Assembly: GCF_019059575.1 (NCBI RefSeq)
Contig: NW_024881836.1
Span: forward strand, 248,001-312,000
Source of the DNA: Amphibalanus amphitrite
Taxonomy: Eukaryota > Arthropoda > Thecostraca > Balanomorpha > Balanidae
Direction: 5' to 3'
Length of the DNA: 64,000 nucleotides
Shown one piece after another: positions 45,901-57,237 of this stretch. Position 1 is the first letter of the stretch; the number at the start of each line of letters is the position of its first letter. Under the pieces are notes generated by a model. The model had not been told where the DNA came from. It searched no databases and saw nothing but the letters and a program-made list of their open reading frames with translations. Made by a program: the position numbers and the translations under genes.

Positions 45901-48900
45901 GCTGGAAACCTATTACACAGATACGTGAATCATTTTGATAAATCAAACTACACTGCCCAATGTTTTAATCGCCAAGATTCGTTATGCAGTGAGCACTTCC
46001 GACTCTGATGGCCAACAACTACATTGTGGCTTTATATAGGCGCACCGGATAACAGCAGTAAGCCAAGCAACACAAGCTCACTCTTCAAATATTGACACGC
46101 AGCTTGCAAAAATTTAGAGCACGTTATTATAGTCTTCGTCGGACGTATGGTAGCATCAGAGACTGCAACAGGAAAAGAAGGGTAGCACCAGAGACCGCAA
46201 CGGGCAAAGAAGGGTAGCACCAGAGACTGCAACGGCCAAAGAAAAGTAGCACTAGAGACTGGAAACGGATAAAGAAAGGTAGCACCAGAGACTTTGAACA
46301 AAGAAATGTAGCACCAAAGACTGCAACGGGCAAAAACAAGTAGCACCAGAGACTACAACGGCCAAAGAAGGGTAGCACCAGAGACCGCAACGGGCAAAAA
46401 CAAGTAGCACCAGAGACTACAACGGCCAAAGAAGGGTAGCACCAGAGACTGCAACGGGTAAAGAAGGGTAACACCGGAGATTCCGACGGTCGGTTGCGCT
46501 GTAGATTACTATGAAAAGTCAAAATTAATCCCAGGTTCGGTATTAACCGTGCGAGAACTGATCCATGTGCTGGATAACTGAGAATAATAGGGAATGGTCA
46601 GAAAGGACGCGCTGCCGTCTTCTGTCCAGGCTTGCCCACTGCCCCAACAGACGATATTTTTTAATACCATATCCTTTTTTGATTATATCTAGGGCAGAAG
46701 TTTAATAACCATGCGAAGAGAACTGGTTCTCTGAGAACTGAGAACTGGCATGAAACTAAATTCGTGGGGAGTGTTGATACCAAATAACTACGAAGAAACG
46801 GGACCTATTTCATTAACTATGATTCGATCTCGCAACAGGATGCTAACTAATTGTATTGGTGTTCTTATAAAGTTACATGCGAAGCGAACTATACATAATT
46901 TCGCGCCTAAACATCCTCGATTTATCTTATCACCCATCCCTCTGAACAGCTCGCCACTCCCCTGTCCAGCACTGCTCTCCTCTTCACTCGGCGTCCGCGC
47001 TGAGTGCGGACCGGTGCCGCCCCGAGGCAGGAATGCGTCTGATGAGCGGACGGCCGTGCCCAAGAGTAGCTAACTGCCCTGCTGCCGCCTCAGGGCCTGG
47101 GAGGAGCGTGCCAGCTTCGCCGCCCGACGCTGCTATGTGTGGAGTACTTAGATTGAAAGCTTTGTGCGGAACTGCGCTGCTCCGTGGTGCGTCCGCGTCA
47201 TTTAGCCATGCTGTTCTTCATTGCAGGCCCGCGCCCTGCGCTGTGTCGTCCCACGTCTTTCAGCCCCGTTGTTCTCTGTGTTGCAGGCCTGCTGGTGTGG
47301 GCGGCCGGTGCGCAGGAGGCGGCCACGGTGGTGGATGTAGCCGATGGAGGGGATGCAGTGCTCCGATGTCGGTTCGACCCGGCTCTGGTGGACCCCAGGG
47401 AGGCCTCGTTCGACTGGAGCCACCGCAGTGGCGTCTGGGACAACGTGGCCATCGAGGGAAAGTCCTTCAGGAAACGATACCGGTGAGAAGGGGCAACAAC
47501 AACGGGGCAGGGCTGGGGCCGGGGTCAAGTTAGGGGCCTCAGGACTCGAGGGGTGTTACCAGGGTTCAGGTTGAAGGTTGGTCGGTGCTGTGTATCGTGG
47601 GACCAATAATTTCTTGAATGGATGACTTACGAATGTGTTGAATGTGCCTTTGGCTTCCATTTTTATTTAGCTACTTCGCTGCAGTGGGCCAGGTCACTAA
47701 CCTAAAGCTAACCCAGGTCCGGCAAGTCCGACAATGTCGTGTCGTGGGAAGGGTGGGTGTTCAGTTAAACATCGTCCCGCCTTTGTGGTCGGTTGTACGC
47801 ACGATAGACTCCGGCAGGTGCTGCTGTCGTGACCTAGGGTTTGGCTGGTGCTCTTAACCCGCGCACCGACGGGGGTCTGCGCCAACTTAGTACCGACGGG
47901 GGGGGGGGGGGCGGATGACCGCCCCCCCTGAGATCTCGAGAACGAAGCAAGATAGCGACAAGCGGTAAACGGCATCGGATACGCACGGACAAGGTCTACA
48001 ATTTTTACTAAGGTCATTTTCAGGTCAGGTCAAAGATGACGTCACAGGGGTCGAAAAAGTCAAAATGGCGGCGCTAGATATGGAGAGGGTTTTTCTCGAA
48101 TAACTTTCGAAGTAGTCAAGATAGGAACAAACTAAGGGCATCATCGTGATCCTCTCGTCAATCCGCATCGAATGATATATATGTTGACCTCGAAAGGTCA
48201 AGGTCAAAGGTTGACCTCAGGTCACGTGACCTCGAGGTCATCATGTATATCATTCGATGCGTCTTGACGAGCTGAAAACAATGAGACCATCCGCGCGGCT
48301 GTATCTTGTTCCTGTAAGGAGTTATTGGCAAAAAACCTTTGGTGACCTTTGATGACGTCACATGACCTTACAGCTGCCCAACAGCAAAACAGACCTCAAG
48401 GTAGTGAAGGTTGATCGTATGTGAAGTCATGTATGGTATATGGGGCCATTCCGACCCGTTTTAGTGGTAAAAACAGGGAGTTGATTTTTCCCCCATTGAC
48501 TTATAATGGGGAGGTCGCGAAATTGACCTGACCTTAGGTCAACGACATCAAAATTCCGAGATATACAAATTGTAGCTACTAATGACCTAATAACATCCTG
48601 CGACTTTCAAAGGCCTCCGACATCTACTGTAGCTCTGGCACGGTGACAAAGTTGCAAAAAAGTGACTTGAGGTTGGGTCATTCAAAGTGACCTGGTGACC
48701 TGACCTTAAAAGTTAGGAGGTTCAAACTTGCACACCATGTGTAAAATTGATGAGAGAATAGTCATACCAAATTTCGCGGCGCTACGCGCCGCGGTTTTCC
48801 CGCTATCCGCGAAAAACCTCAGGGGGGGCGGATATCCGCCCCCCCCCGTCGGTGCGCGGGTTAAAATCCTGGTTATATCTAATGCCCACGGCCACACACT

Positions 48901-51900
48901 ACACAGGATATGAGCCGCACGTATTTGGGCAGCAAAACAGTCCACGATAGGGAGTGTTGTCCGCGCCAGAAGCTGGCGTTCGGTGACACTATGCAAGCCT
49001 TGTGACGGAATTAGGAACGGTGCTGGTAAATTTTACGCAACATAAGTCTAAACGCTGCAGCTAAAGTCGCATTTTCTCGGAAACTAAGAAGTTCCCATTC
49101 GTTACATTTAAGTTATATAAAAGTTCGTTTGACGACGTCTGTCTCTGCGTTATCCCAGGGTCGAGTTCTCGCCGTCCGAGGGCCGCTATGAACTGCATAT
49201 CAGCGGCGCCTCGTACGACGGCGACAACGGCCAGTTCGCGTGCCGCGCGCGCCGCTCCGGCTCCGGCCGAGTTCTGCTCGCCGAGACATTCAACGTGACG
49301 GTACTGCTGCGGCCGGGCGCGCCCGAGGTGCGCCGGCCGCCGCCGCTGGTCGAGGGCGCGCCCGCCGAGCTGGTGTGCGCCTCGGTGGGCGGCAGCCCGG
49401 CGCCCGAGCTGCGCTGGTACCGGCGCGGTCAGAGCAGCCCGCTGCCGGCCGTCCTGGTGCCGGGCCGGAGTCGCTCGGAGCCCACTGAGGCTCGACTGAC
49501 GCTGACACCGCGCAGACGAGACGACGGAGAGCAGCTGGAGTGTGTCGCCTGGAACCGGGCCATGGAGGCGGGCGAGCGGCTGACCGCCGCCGTTCAGCTC
49601 AGCGTCCAGTGTGAGTAGATCGGCCTACAGCACAGGGTGGGGCTATGGGACGGGGTACGGGTGCTAATCGGTGATGGGATCGATTTAGGGTGAATAATCG
49701 TTGGTATAAGAGGGAAGAACTTTGACTTCTGTCATGCCTATGCAGACAAATGTCGTACTCAAATGTCTCAAATGTACAGAAAATAAAGCAAACCTGGTCG
49801 ACTATTTACCATAGCCGACCTACGCTGTCCACCGCTGGCGTCTCTTTGACCCTTTGTTGTCTTTTTTTTCTCGGCACGCCGAGCCCAAGCCGAATCAGCC
49901 GAGACTGTGTCTGTGGACGGCTGACAGCCCGTCCTCGCGCTCCGTTTTCCCCTCTGTCCTGGGCCAGTCTGATTGACATTAGCTCGATCGACGACGAAGG
50001 GCTGCCCCGCCTCCCGGGCCCTCAATCGCCATAAACCATAGCTCGCTTCGCCGCGCCGCGGTGGGAGGGCGGACCTCAAAAGACATTCGATACATTTTCG
50101 TAGCAGCGGGCTGGCACGCGATTCAGGGTAGCGCGGAATGTGATACCTCTGGGACGCGCCTTAGGAGGGGCCGCCTCTAACCGACTGTAACGCAGTCCCG
50201 GCGATCGTCCCGAACCATCCTCGCTCGCTGGTGTTGAGACGCTGCGGACCGGTATACCGAGCCGCCCGCGGTCGGTCCGCCGGCACCGAGACGCGCCAGA
50301 GGCGGTCCGACTCGGAGAGCAAATTACCGGCGATGACTTTACGGTACTGGAGCGAGCGACCGAGATCGACGCCGAACGTAATCACAGTTTCACGGTTTCC
50401 GATACGCCCTCGGGTTGATGGCCGACTCAGAATGCGCGACCTCGTTTGTCTGCGACCTGTGGCGCGTCGCCGATTCTCTGTTTGTCGGTCTGGAGCGGGG
50501 TGGATGGAGCCTGGGAAAAGCACCTGCCGCATCCGTAACAATCCGCTCTTTTGTACTGAATCACGTTTTATTTGCATCGGTCGCATCGTCGTTTATGGCT
50601 TTTTATGTTTTGCACGAAACCCGTCATGGGATTTTTAGCCTATGTTACCTGTGATTCTGTTCTGTTCAGTTGAAGTGTAGTCACTGACCACTTCCTGTTC
50701 CGTTCGATGTTGATGTGCGGCTACCGACCACCCTATCCCCTCTGCACAGACTACCCCGGTATCACGGGAGGTGGACGGTATACTGACCTCCCCACTCCCT
50801 CTCTGCACAGACTACCCCCGGATCACGGTTGGACCTTCCAATCCACTGCGGGTGGAGGTCGGACGACCCGCCGAGATGACCTGCCACGTGGACTCGAAGC
50901 CGGCCGTGGGTAACGTGCGCTGGCTGCGTAGTGGCGCCTTCGTCAACACAAACGGCACACACCGCGTAGAGGCCGTGGAGCCGTCCGACGCCGGCCTGTA
51001 CACGTGCAGCGCCGAGAACTCGGTGGGTCAGCGCTCGGCAGAGCTGCGGCTGGACGTGCTGTACGCCCCGCAGGTCACCGCCGAGTCGGAGCGCGTGCTC
51101 GGGCAGGGCGACAGCGCCCAGCTGCGCTGCCATGTGGACGCTAACCCGCCGGCCGAGCGCGTGTACTGGCTGAGGGAGGGCGACCCAGAGTTCCGCCAGG
51201 ACGGCCCAGTGCTGCGGCTGACGCGGGTCTCCGCCGGAGACGGGGGCCGGTTCACTTGTGTGGCTGTGAACCGGGTGCGCAGTGTGGACATGGCGCAGGC
51301 TGAGGAGCGCTCTGGGAACGCCAGCAGCCTGGTGCTGGTACGCCACGCGCCCGGGCCGGCCGCCGTGCTGCCGTTCGAGCCGGTGGGCGTGGAGGGCCGG
51401 CCGCTGACGCTCACCTGTGCCGCCTCGCCGCCCGGCTACCCGGAGCCGCGCTACCGCTGGTGGCGCCGGGACCGGCCCGACGCGCCGCTCGGCTCGGAGC
51501 AGAACCTGACCGTGACCAGCGTGCAGCCGCGCCACGGCGGACACTACGTCTGCCGGGCGGAGAACGAGCTGGGCGGCGGCGCGGCCGGCTCGGCAGAGGT
51601 GCGCGTGCTGCGCGCGCCGCGGCTCACCGGCCGACTGGAGCGGCAGCTGAGTCGTCCGACGGACACGACGGCGCTGGGCGTGCAGTGCGCCGCGCAGGGC
51701 CGACCGCGGCCCGCCGTGCTCTGGCTGAAAGACGGCCTGGAGCTGCAGACCGCTGACGGCAGGTACGACGTCACTATCGACGAGACGGAGCGCGCCGATG
51801 GGGCGTTCGCCGTGCGCTCGACGCTCAACTTCCGCGGCTGGGCGCGTCGGGAGGATCATCTGACGGCCGCCGACCGCGGCAACTACACGTGTCGCTTCGA

Positions 51901-54900
51901 GAACGCGGCCGGCGCCGCCGAGTCGACCATGCTGCTGCGTGTCAGACGTGAGTAACAAGCCGCACACCGGGGGTGGTGGCCGTGGGACTGGCACCAGACG
52001 GTCCGATCGACAACCCATTCATAACAGGTCATACTGTGTTTCATTCCGTGATAGTAGCTATGATTTCCTCGCCTATCCGTCATGATGTGCGGCTGCCGCT
52101 GGTCGTTCTGCCCGGTGGTCTCCAGCGCCAAGTGTGTCTGGCCGTGTGTGGCCCCGTGTCTGAGCTGACCACTCTCTCCTCCAACAGACGCGCCCATCGT
52201 CTACCACCGGTACAACAAGGCGGCGTTCGACGTGGGCCAGGAGGCGGCGCTCGTCTGTCAGATGCAGGCGTTCCCGGCGCCCGAGTTCCGCTGGTGGCGC
52301 CGTGCTGCCGGCGAGCTCGCCCCTATGGCCGGCGTCACCTCGACGCCACTCGGAAACGACGTGCATCAGTCGGAGCTGCGACTCCCGGCCGTCTCCACCG
52401 CCGACTACGGCGAGTATGTGTGTCAGGCGCAGAACGGCGAGGGCGAGCACAGCACCGTGCTGCGTCTGCAGGCGCGCGGCCGGCCCGAGGCGCCGACCGA
52501 CGTGCGCGCGGCGGAGCTCGGCACCTCGTGGGCGCTGCTCGACTGGACGCCCGGCTTCGACGGCGGGTTCGCCGACACGATCCACCACGTGACGCTGCGG
52601 GACGAGCGCGACCGGGAGCGGGCTGTGGACTGCCAGAGCCGGCGGCCGTGTAATGTGACGCTGCTGCAGCACCACAGCACGTACAGAGTGCGCGTGAGTA
52701 GCGGGTTCCGCCGCCGCCGGGCGCGCGGATGAGGGGAGCACTTCAGAGCCGACCGGGCACACGTCCCCATTGCTGTTGTCAATCTCATGATGCAGCTACA
52801 AAGCTTAGCTTTGGACATTGATGATTCAATGCAGCTCTCTTTATGCATGAGCGAAACTAATCGTAGTTGCGCTGGCCCCTATTACGTCAAACCCGTGATT
52901 ATTTAAAGTCACTCAGCTCTGTCGTCACCCAAGATTAGTTACTTGGTAACCTAGTTAACTCGATTTAGGTCTGACACCCTAGCACGCATCGCCCTTTTCC
53001 TGTCCCTGTGGCCCTCTCTCCTGCCTCCTGTAACCCTCTCTCCTCTACCACAGGTGCGCGCTACTAACCGCGAGGGCGACTCGGCGCCGTCAGAGCAGTC
53101 GCAGTTCACCACGCTACTGGACGGCTCGCAGCTACCCACACCGCAGCGGGCGCGGTTCGCTGCTGACGCTAGGCAGATCAGCTTCCACGTGCTCACCTCC
53201 CAGCTGGATGTGCTGGGCATGCTGGACGTCAGGTAGGACGACAGGGTGGACAGGAGGGTGGATGACGGGAAGGTGTGGATGGTATAGTAGGTATCGAGGA
53301 ATGGAATTGTACGTTGAATAGATCGGAAGTTAGGAGGTTGGATATCAGTTAGGACAGAATACTTTTTGGATGGTTCGGGCGCTGGCAGACGAGCCTGGGT
53401 GGTTTTAAAAACGAAATCATAACTTTTTGCTGCTAAGGAAACCATGTGAACGTGCCGTTATATACCTTACCTGATCCCATCTGTCAGTGCGAAAACCATC
53501 TTCAGTAGTTTGTGCGATTTGTACACACGACTGTCTCGCCTGTGCTGTAGCTTACCCTTGTCGCCTGTTATAACCTGTGACACCCTGTGATACCGTATGA
53601 CACCGTGCACCAATTCTGTGACGCCGTATGACACCGTGTGCCAATCTGTGACGCCGTGTGACACCCGCCAGGTCGGAGGAGGAGGGCGAGTGGCGCCGGG
53701 CCGACCAGCACGTGACCATTGCCAATAACCGCGGACTGGTCCGACTGGACGACGGCCTGGGCCCCGTGAGCGGCGTCCGTGTGCGCCTCTGTCTGCGAGA
53801 GGAGCCCACTGTCTGCGGCCAGACGGTGGAGGCCGAGAATGGTAAGGACGGACGGCCAGCTGCGGCTGGGTGGCAGCAGGCGGGGGCCGGGTGGTTGCGA
53901 CTGTGTGACAGAGGCTGGGTGATAGGAGCTGGGTGGCAGCAGCTCAGTGACAGCGACTGAGTGCCTTGCCGCACGCACTATTCGGAATCGGTGCGGCATA
54001 GTGGTCAGAATACTTTGGGTGGATGGATGGAGCACGGTCGTCCGCTTAACTACTGACCCGCCCCTTTCTCGTCGCGCATTTGTCTCAGTGTCCTCACTTT
54101 ACCGTGTCCGTGTTATTCACGACTCCTTACCAATCCATGCCGTGTATTCCAGTGTCTTTACCGCTGTTTTACCTTTTTCAGTGCCGGCCGGCGCGCTGCT
54201 GTCTGCGGCCGGCGGCAGTCAGGTGACCACCATCATCCTGGCCTCCGTGGCGGCCACGGCCGGCGTGGCGCTGCTCGTACTGCTCTTCATCTGCTGCTGC
54301 CGACGGTCCTCAGGACGGTCCACGGCCTCCTCGGCAGCGGCGGCACGAGCCAAGGCGGCCGCCGCCTACACAGACGACCCCTAGTGAGTGTCCGACGGGA
54401 CCGGGGACTCGGGGACAGTGGGATCGAGCAGAGTCGAGGCATGGGCGCGGGGTAGGCCTAATGTCTCTGTGACCTGGATAGTATGTAGTCTGTGGGTGTA
54501 TTGGTGCCTCCTGTTCTGTTGTTGTGATTAGCTCAGCGGTCTGTCGAGAGGCTTTACTTAATGACCGATGCCAACCAGCTCAGTGTAGGTGTGTCTAGCC
54601 GCTACTATGATTTCGCTACACGCGGTTCGGCTGTATCTGTCCGACCGCATCCCCTTCATGTGAGGTGTCTGTGTGTCTGTCTGCTGGTCGCTGTGAGGTG
54701 TCTGTGACTGCTGGTGCCGCCTCTAACCCCCTATCCCGCCGCCAGCAGCCGTCATAAAGTATCGGCCGGCGCGCCGCCGCACCCCTACCTCTCCGCGGGC
54801 CGGTTGGAGGGTCTGCCGGTCGGCGGTCCGCCCCGGCCTGTCCTCTACGAGTCGAGTCACTCCAACAGTGGCTCGGCCGGGGGCGGCTCGGCGCACTCTC

Positions 54901-55468
54901 AGGACTCGCTGTGGCAGGCCACGGAGCCGGGGATCGGACCCGTCGAGCCGGCCGGCCGCTACCCGCCGTCTTACGGCGACTACGGCGCCGCCTACCGGGA
55001 GCTGCAGGAGGCTGTGTACCGGCCCGCCGAGCCGACACATGGTGAGTGGGCCTGGCTTCTCCCCCCCCCCCCACTTCATGGTGTTGCCAGACTGGTGAAT
55101 CGTCCGGTCGCCCTGCAGTATCAGGCAGCCCGACAGACACCCGCTCTCGAGTGGATTTCTCTGTATCCAACCCAGGCCTGACATCTCCTTCAGCAACAGA
55201 CTTTAACTAACTAGCTGAACAATGAATTGCCTAGACTAGCCGGCAGTTACTGACCGGCTGACTGTGACCTCGACTTCTGTGCAGCTGACCTCTGTCCCGT
55301 CCCGCAGAGGTGGGCCTGACCCGCGTGTCGGGCATGCCTGACCCGTACGGCGGCCGTGCAGAGGCCGACGGAGTGCCGCAGCCGCCCTCCTTCGACGAGT
55401 CGCTGGAGAGCGGCCTCTCGACCCCCAGCTCCAGGCCCCGGCGGGTCATACGGGAAATCATAGTGTAG
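32754..55468 (+). CDS. ed: echinoid orthologue: 7 Ig + FN3 transmembrane adhesion protein
   Basis: Homophilic cell-adhesion protein of epithelial adherens junctions in insects, linked by its tail to PDZ proteins (Canoe, Bazooka). Coding exons: 32754-32784, 47287-47482, 49159-49610, 50811-51947, 52188-52693, 53054-53232, 53672-53841, 54182-54383, 54746-55041, 55308-55468. Lengths sum to 3330 (1109 aa) and all phases match. Exons 1-2 join into signal peptide MQMIAGFITAGLLVWAAGA. Seven Ig domains lie at about 22-130, 131-226, 227-315, 316-411, 412-500, 501-605 and 606-705, each with the Cys pair and YxC or FxC. An FN3 domain spans 706-800 and a weaker FN3-like stretch 800-890. The membrane span is 907-930, followed by CCC and RR. 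The protein ends EIIV, the PDZ ligand known for Drosophila Echinoid; with the seven-Ig layout this supports ed. The paralogue fred is the alternative. Confidence 0.92.
35231..35265. repeat. (CT)n microsatellite
   Basis: An uninterrupted CT run grading into CCCT units, followed by a G-run of 16 at 35365-35380. Confidence 0.9.
36909..36964. repeat. (GA)n microsatellite
   Basis: About 28 consecutive GA units, with a shorter GA tract at 36991-37006. Confidence 0.92.
37842..39741. mobile_element. 1.9-kb inverted-repeat element inside a degenerate minisatellite
   Basis: TGGGGCATTCCACGATAGAT and six further bases at 37842-37867 are exactly reverse-complemented at 39716-39741 (26-base terminal repeats), with CACCCTCATCTCTC shared just inside. 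The interior 38300-39120 is rich in AGGTCA/TGACCT, and at 38372-38391 has CGGAAAAAAAACGAGCGTGT, which recurs inverted in the 60-kb element. Both flanks are copies of a CGGGACAGTTCCCAG-type tandem repeat, so the element landed inside a minisatellite. No transposase is visible. Confidence 0.8.
40540..41120. repeat. 32-bp minisatellite, array 1
   Basis: Degenerate repeats of GGGTAGCACCAGAGACTGCA followed by ACGGGCAAAGAA; clearest from 40850 to 41110. The flanks resemble those of array 2 (GCAGATTACTAG after the array; CTTCGAATATTGGCACGCAG before it), so the two are paralogous copies of one larger repeat. Confidence 0.85.
46140..46490. repeat. 32-bp minisatellite, array 2
   Basis: The same unit as array 1 with a clean 32-base period (GGTAGCACC at 46181 and GGTAGCAC at 46213). 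Related flanks: CTTCAAATATTGACACGCAG before and GTAGATTACTATG after. Confidence 0.88.
47854..48864. mobile_element. TTAA-type (piggyBac-like) element, copy B
   Basis: Same ends and orientation as copy A (TTAA-CCCGCGCACCGACGGGG to CCCCGTCGGTGCGCGGG-TTAA), with only scattered substitutions over 1 kb. It lies in ed intron 2. The half-site array, including TCAAGGTCA and TGACGTCA, is preserved. Confidence 0.87.
50741..50826. repeat. duplicated acceptor of ed exon 4
   Basis: CTCTGCACAGACTACC-CCGG-ATCACGG occurs at the true acceptor (exon starts 50811) and in a near-copy 61 bases upstream (acceptor before 50750). Using the upstream copy adds 61 bases and breaks the frame, so the downstream site is the functional one. 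Confidence 0.7.
53575..53671. repeat. short tandem repeat abutting ed exon 7 acceptor
   Basis: Degenerate copies of CTGTGACGCCGTATGACACC and relatives run up to the CACCCGCCAG acceptor of exon 7 (starts 53672), leaving almost no normal polypyrimidine tract. Confidence 0.65.
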
Positions 55469-56724
55469 TGGTAGCGCGACAGATGGCAGCAGCGCACCGC
55501 TGCGGTCGGCGGGACAACTGAGAGGGCCATACTCAGCTACCGGGAGCCCCGAGCAGAGCTCATTGTGATATTGTTTTACCGCTCAAAGTCGAGACCTGAC
55601 CAGATCACTTGTTATGTTTTACGATGGGGAGTGTTTGTAATGTTATTGTGCCTTTGATAATGTGACATTGTAAGCACGTTAGAAGATGTGACGAGTGTGA
55701 TCACGCTGACCGGTTAGCTCACGCTCGGAGCGAGAACAAGTGCGACGAAAGTGTTTAGCCCCGATCTTGACCTGTGGTGTTTGGCGCCTAAGCCTTGATG
55801 GGTCGCATTGGTGTTAAGTATTGCTTTTGTGTTCTGCTTGCAGTATTATATTCGATGCGTTGGTTTTGCAATGCCACTCGACTTCATATGTATATATGCT
55901 CATTAGTCTATGTGTGTGGCATGAATGTTTCCTTGAATCTCTCGCTTAAAATTCAAGTTTCCTTTGACGGTCTTGTAACTTTTAACTTGTAATTTTCGTA
56001 TGCCATTTTCATAATTGTCTCGCGCATTTCTTTAAGCTATTTTCTCTAGATGTTATGTCTACATCGCTGAGCCATTTGCTCATCAGTATTTAAAGCCCAC
56101 TATTTAATTACATCAACTCGTTCCGTTTAATGCATGTAAGGAACTCATCCTCATGCCTTACCTTTGTGTCACCTAATCTGGATTTGAAGTTGTGTCTGTG
56201 TTGTTAGCACGTATGGTTGATTTGTCGGTTTGTGTGGCAGCGTACCGTGCCGTGATGTGTAGAGCCGGGCCTCATCGGTTTCGGTTGTCATTTGGACTGG
56301 ACAGAGCCGTGCTAGCCAAGTCGCAAGGGTCGCAAGAAACTCTGAATACATTTTAATGATAGACATTCGCCGGGACTTTCAAATCAGATTACGAGTTGGA
56401 CTTAACCGACTTAACTATCCAATGTAGACATTCGCTTTCAAATCAGATTGCCTGTTGGACTAAACTATCCAATATTAAATACTAATTCGACATGTGATTA
56501 CGTAGTACGTACGGAGCTGATAGGACGCTCCGAGACCAAGATGCACTCTGATGTCCCGAAGAGGCAGTTTTTTCCCAAAACCTTACGGTTTAGAGAGTTC
56601 GATGTGCCCTGTCCTTGGCACACAGTGCGCGAATTTTGAATTACTGGACACCTTACATCAGACCTGAACCTCCAGCAGGACTGTTGGAAATGGGATAAAA
56701 GAAACAAATGACGTCGGCAGTCTC
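55469..56724. other. 3' flank of ed
   Basis: Probable ed 3' UTR and the gap between the two convergent transcripts. ATTAAA at 56474-56479 is a possible poly(A) signal for ed. A sentence-like short repeat, CATTCGC-to-CAAATCAGATT, occurs twice at 56366-56393 and 56427-56449. No gene was seen. Confidence 0.35.
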
Positions 56725-56730
56725 TTTATT
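56725..56730 (-). terminator. candidate poly(A) signal for the minus-strand gene
   Basis: TTTATT on the + strand is AATAAA on the minus strand, about 570 bases beyond the stop codon of the minus-strand exon. Confidence 0.3.
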
Positions 56731-57237
56731 CTCGTTAGCAGTCCTAAGATGAAGGAGAATCGATTGTCTCAAGGAGAGCGAAGTAGACAATCTTTCATAG
56801 TTATGTTTGTGCATTGCATACAAATATACTTATCTAAAAATACGAGATAAAATGTGTCAACTATCAAAACGTATGCATAAGGCACATTATAACAACTTGT
56901 CATGCATAATGTACAGCATAGCAACTTGTCTATCATTCACCACGTCACACCTTGTACCTTTGCATCTCCAGTGGTTTCCTCGGTGAGCTAGGCGAGCAGC
57001 TCCCTCACGGCTCACGTATTTACGATAGGTATGTAAGCTTCGGGGAAAATTGTTTTCAATCCAAGGCTGTCCCAGGGGTCGCCTGGCTAAGCTGTCACAT
57101 TCTCACAGCGACCTTCCTGAAAGGAAGACACTAAGTGTGCGTACGTACGCTCATACGCGCCGTACGCACACATACAAAGCGAGTTTGATTGAGCTGAGAC
57201 AGAAATGTCTGCATATCCTCTCTATACATCGTTTGAG

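Larger units (their letters stand above)
32785..47286. other. ed intron 1 (14.5 kb)
   Basis: The intron separates the 10-codon signal-peptide exon from the rest of ed. It is GC-rich in 34.5-38 kb and 41-46 kb, which makes many long but unsupported open frames. It carries simple repeats, a 1.9-kb inverted-repeat element and two related minisatellite arrays. Homeodomain-type TAATT motifs near 42030, 45540 and 45640 sit in GC-rich DNA and could mark enhancers, but this is speculation. No internal gene is supported. Confidence 0.6.

Noticed and set aside
40915-46522. Minus-strand frames with repeated LWCYPSL motifs at both 32-bp arrays
   Set aside because: Translations of the minisatellite unit, not proteins.
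52073-52762. Long minus-strand frames opposite ed exons 4 and 5
   Set aside because: Antisense shadows of the Ig and FN3 exons, which have conserved Cys/Trp patterns and matching splice phases on the + strand.
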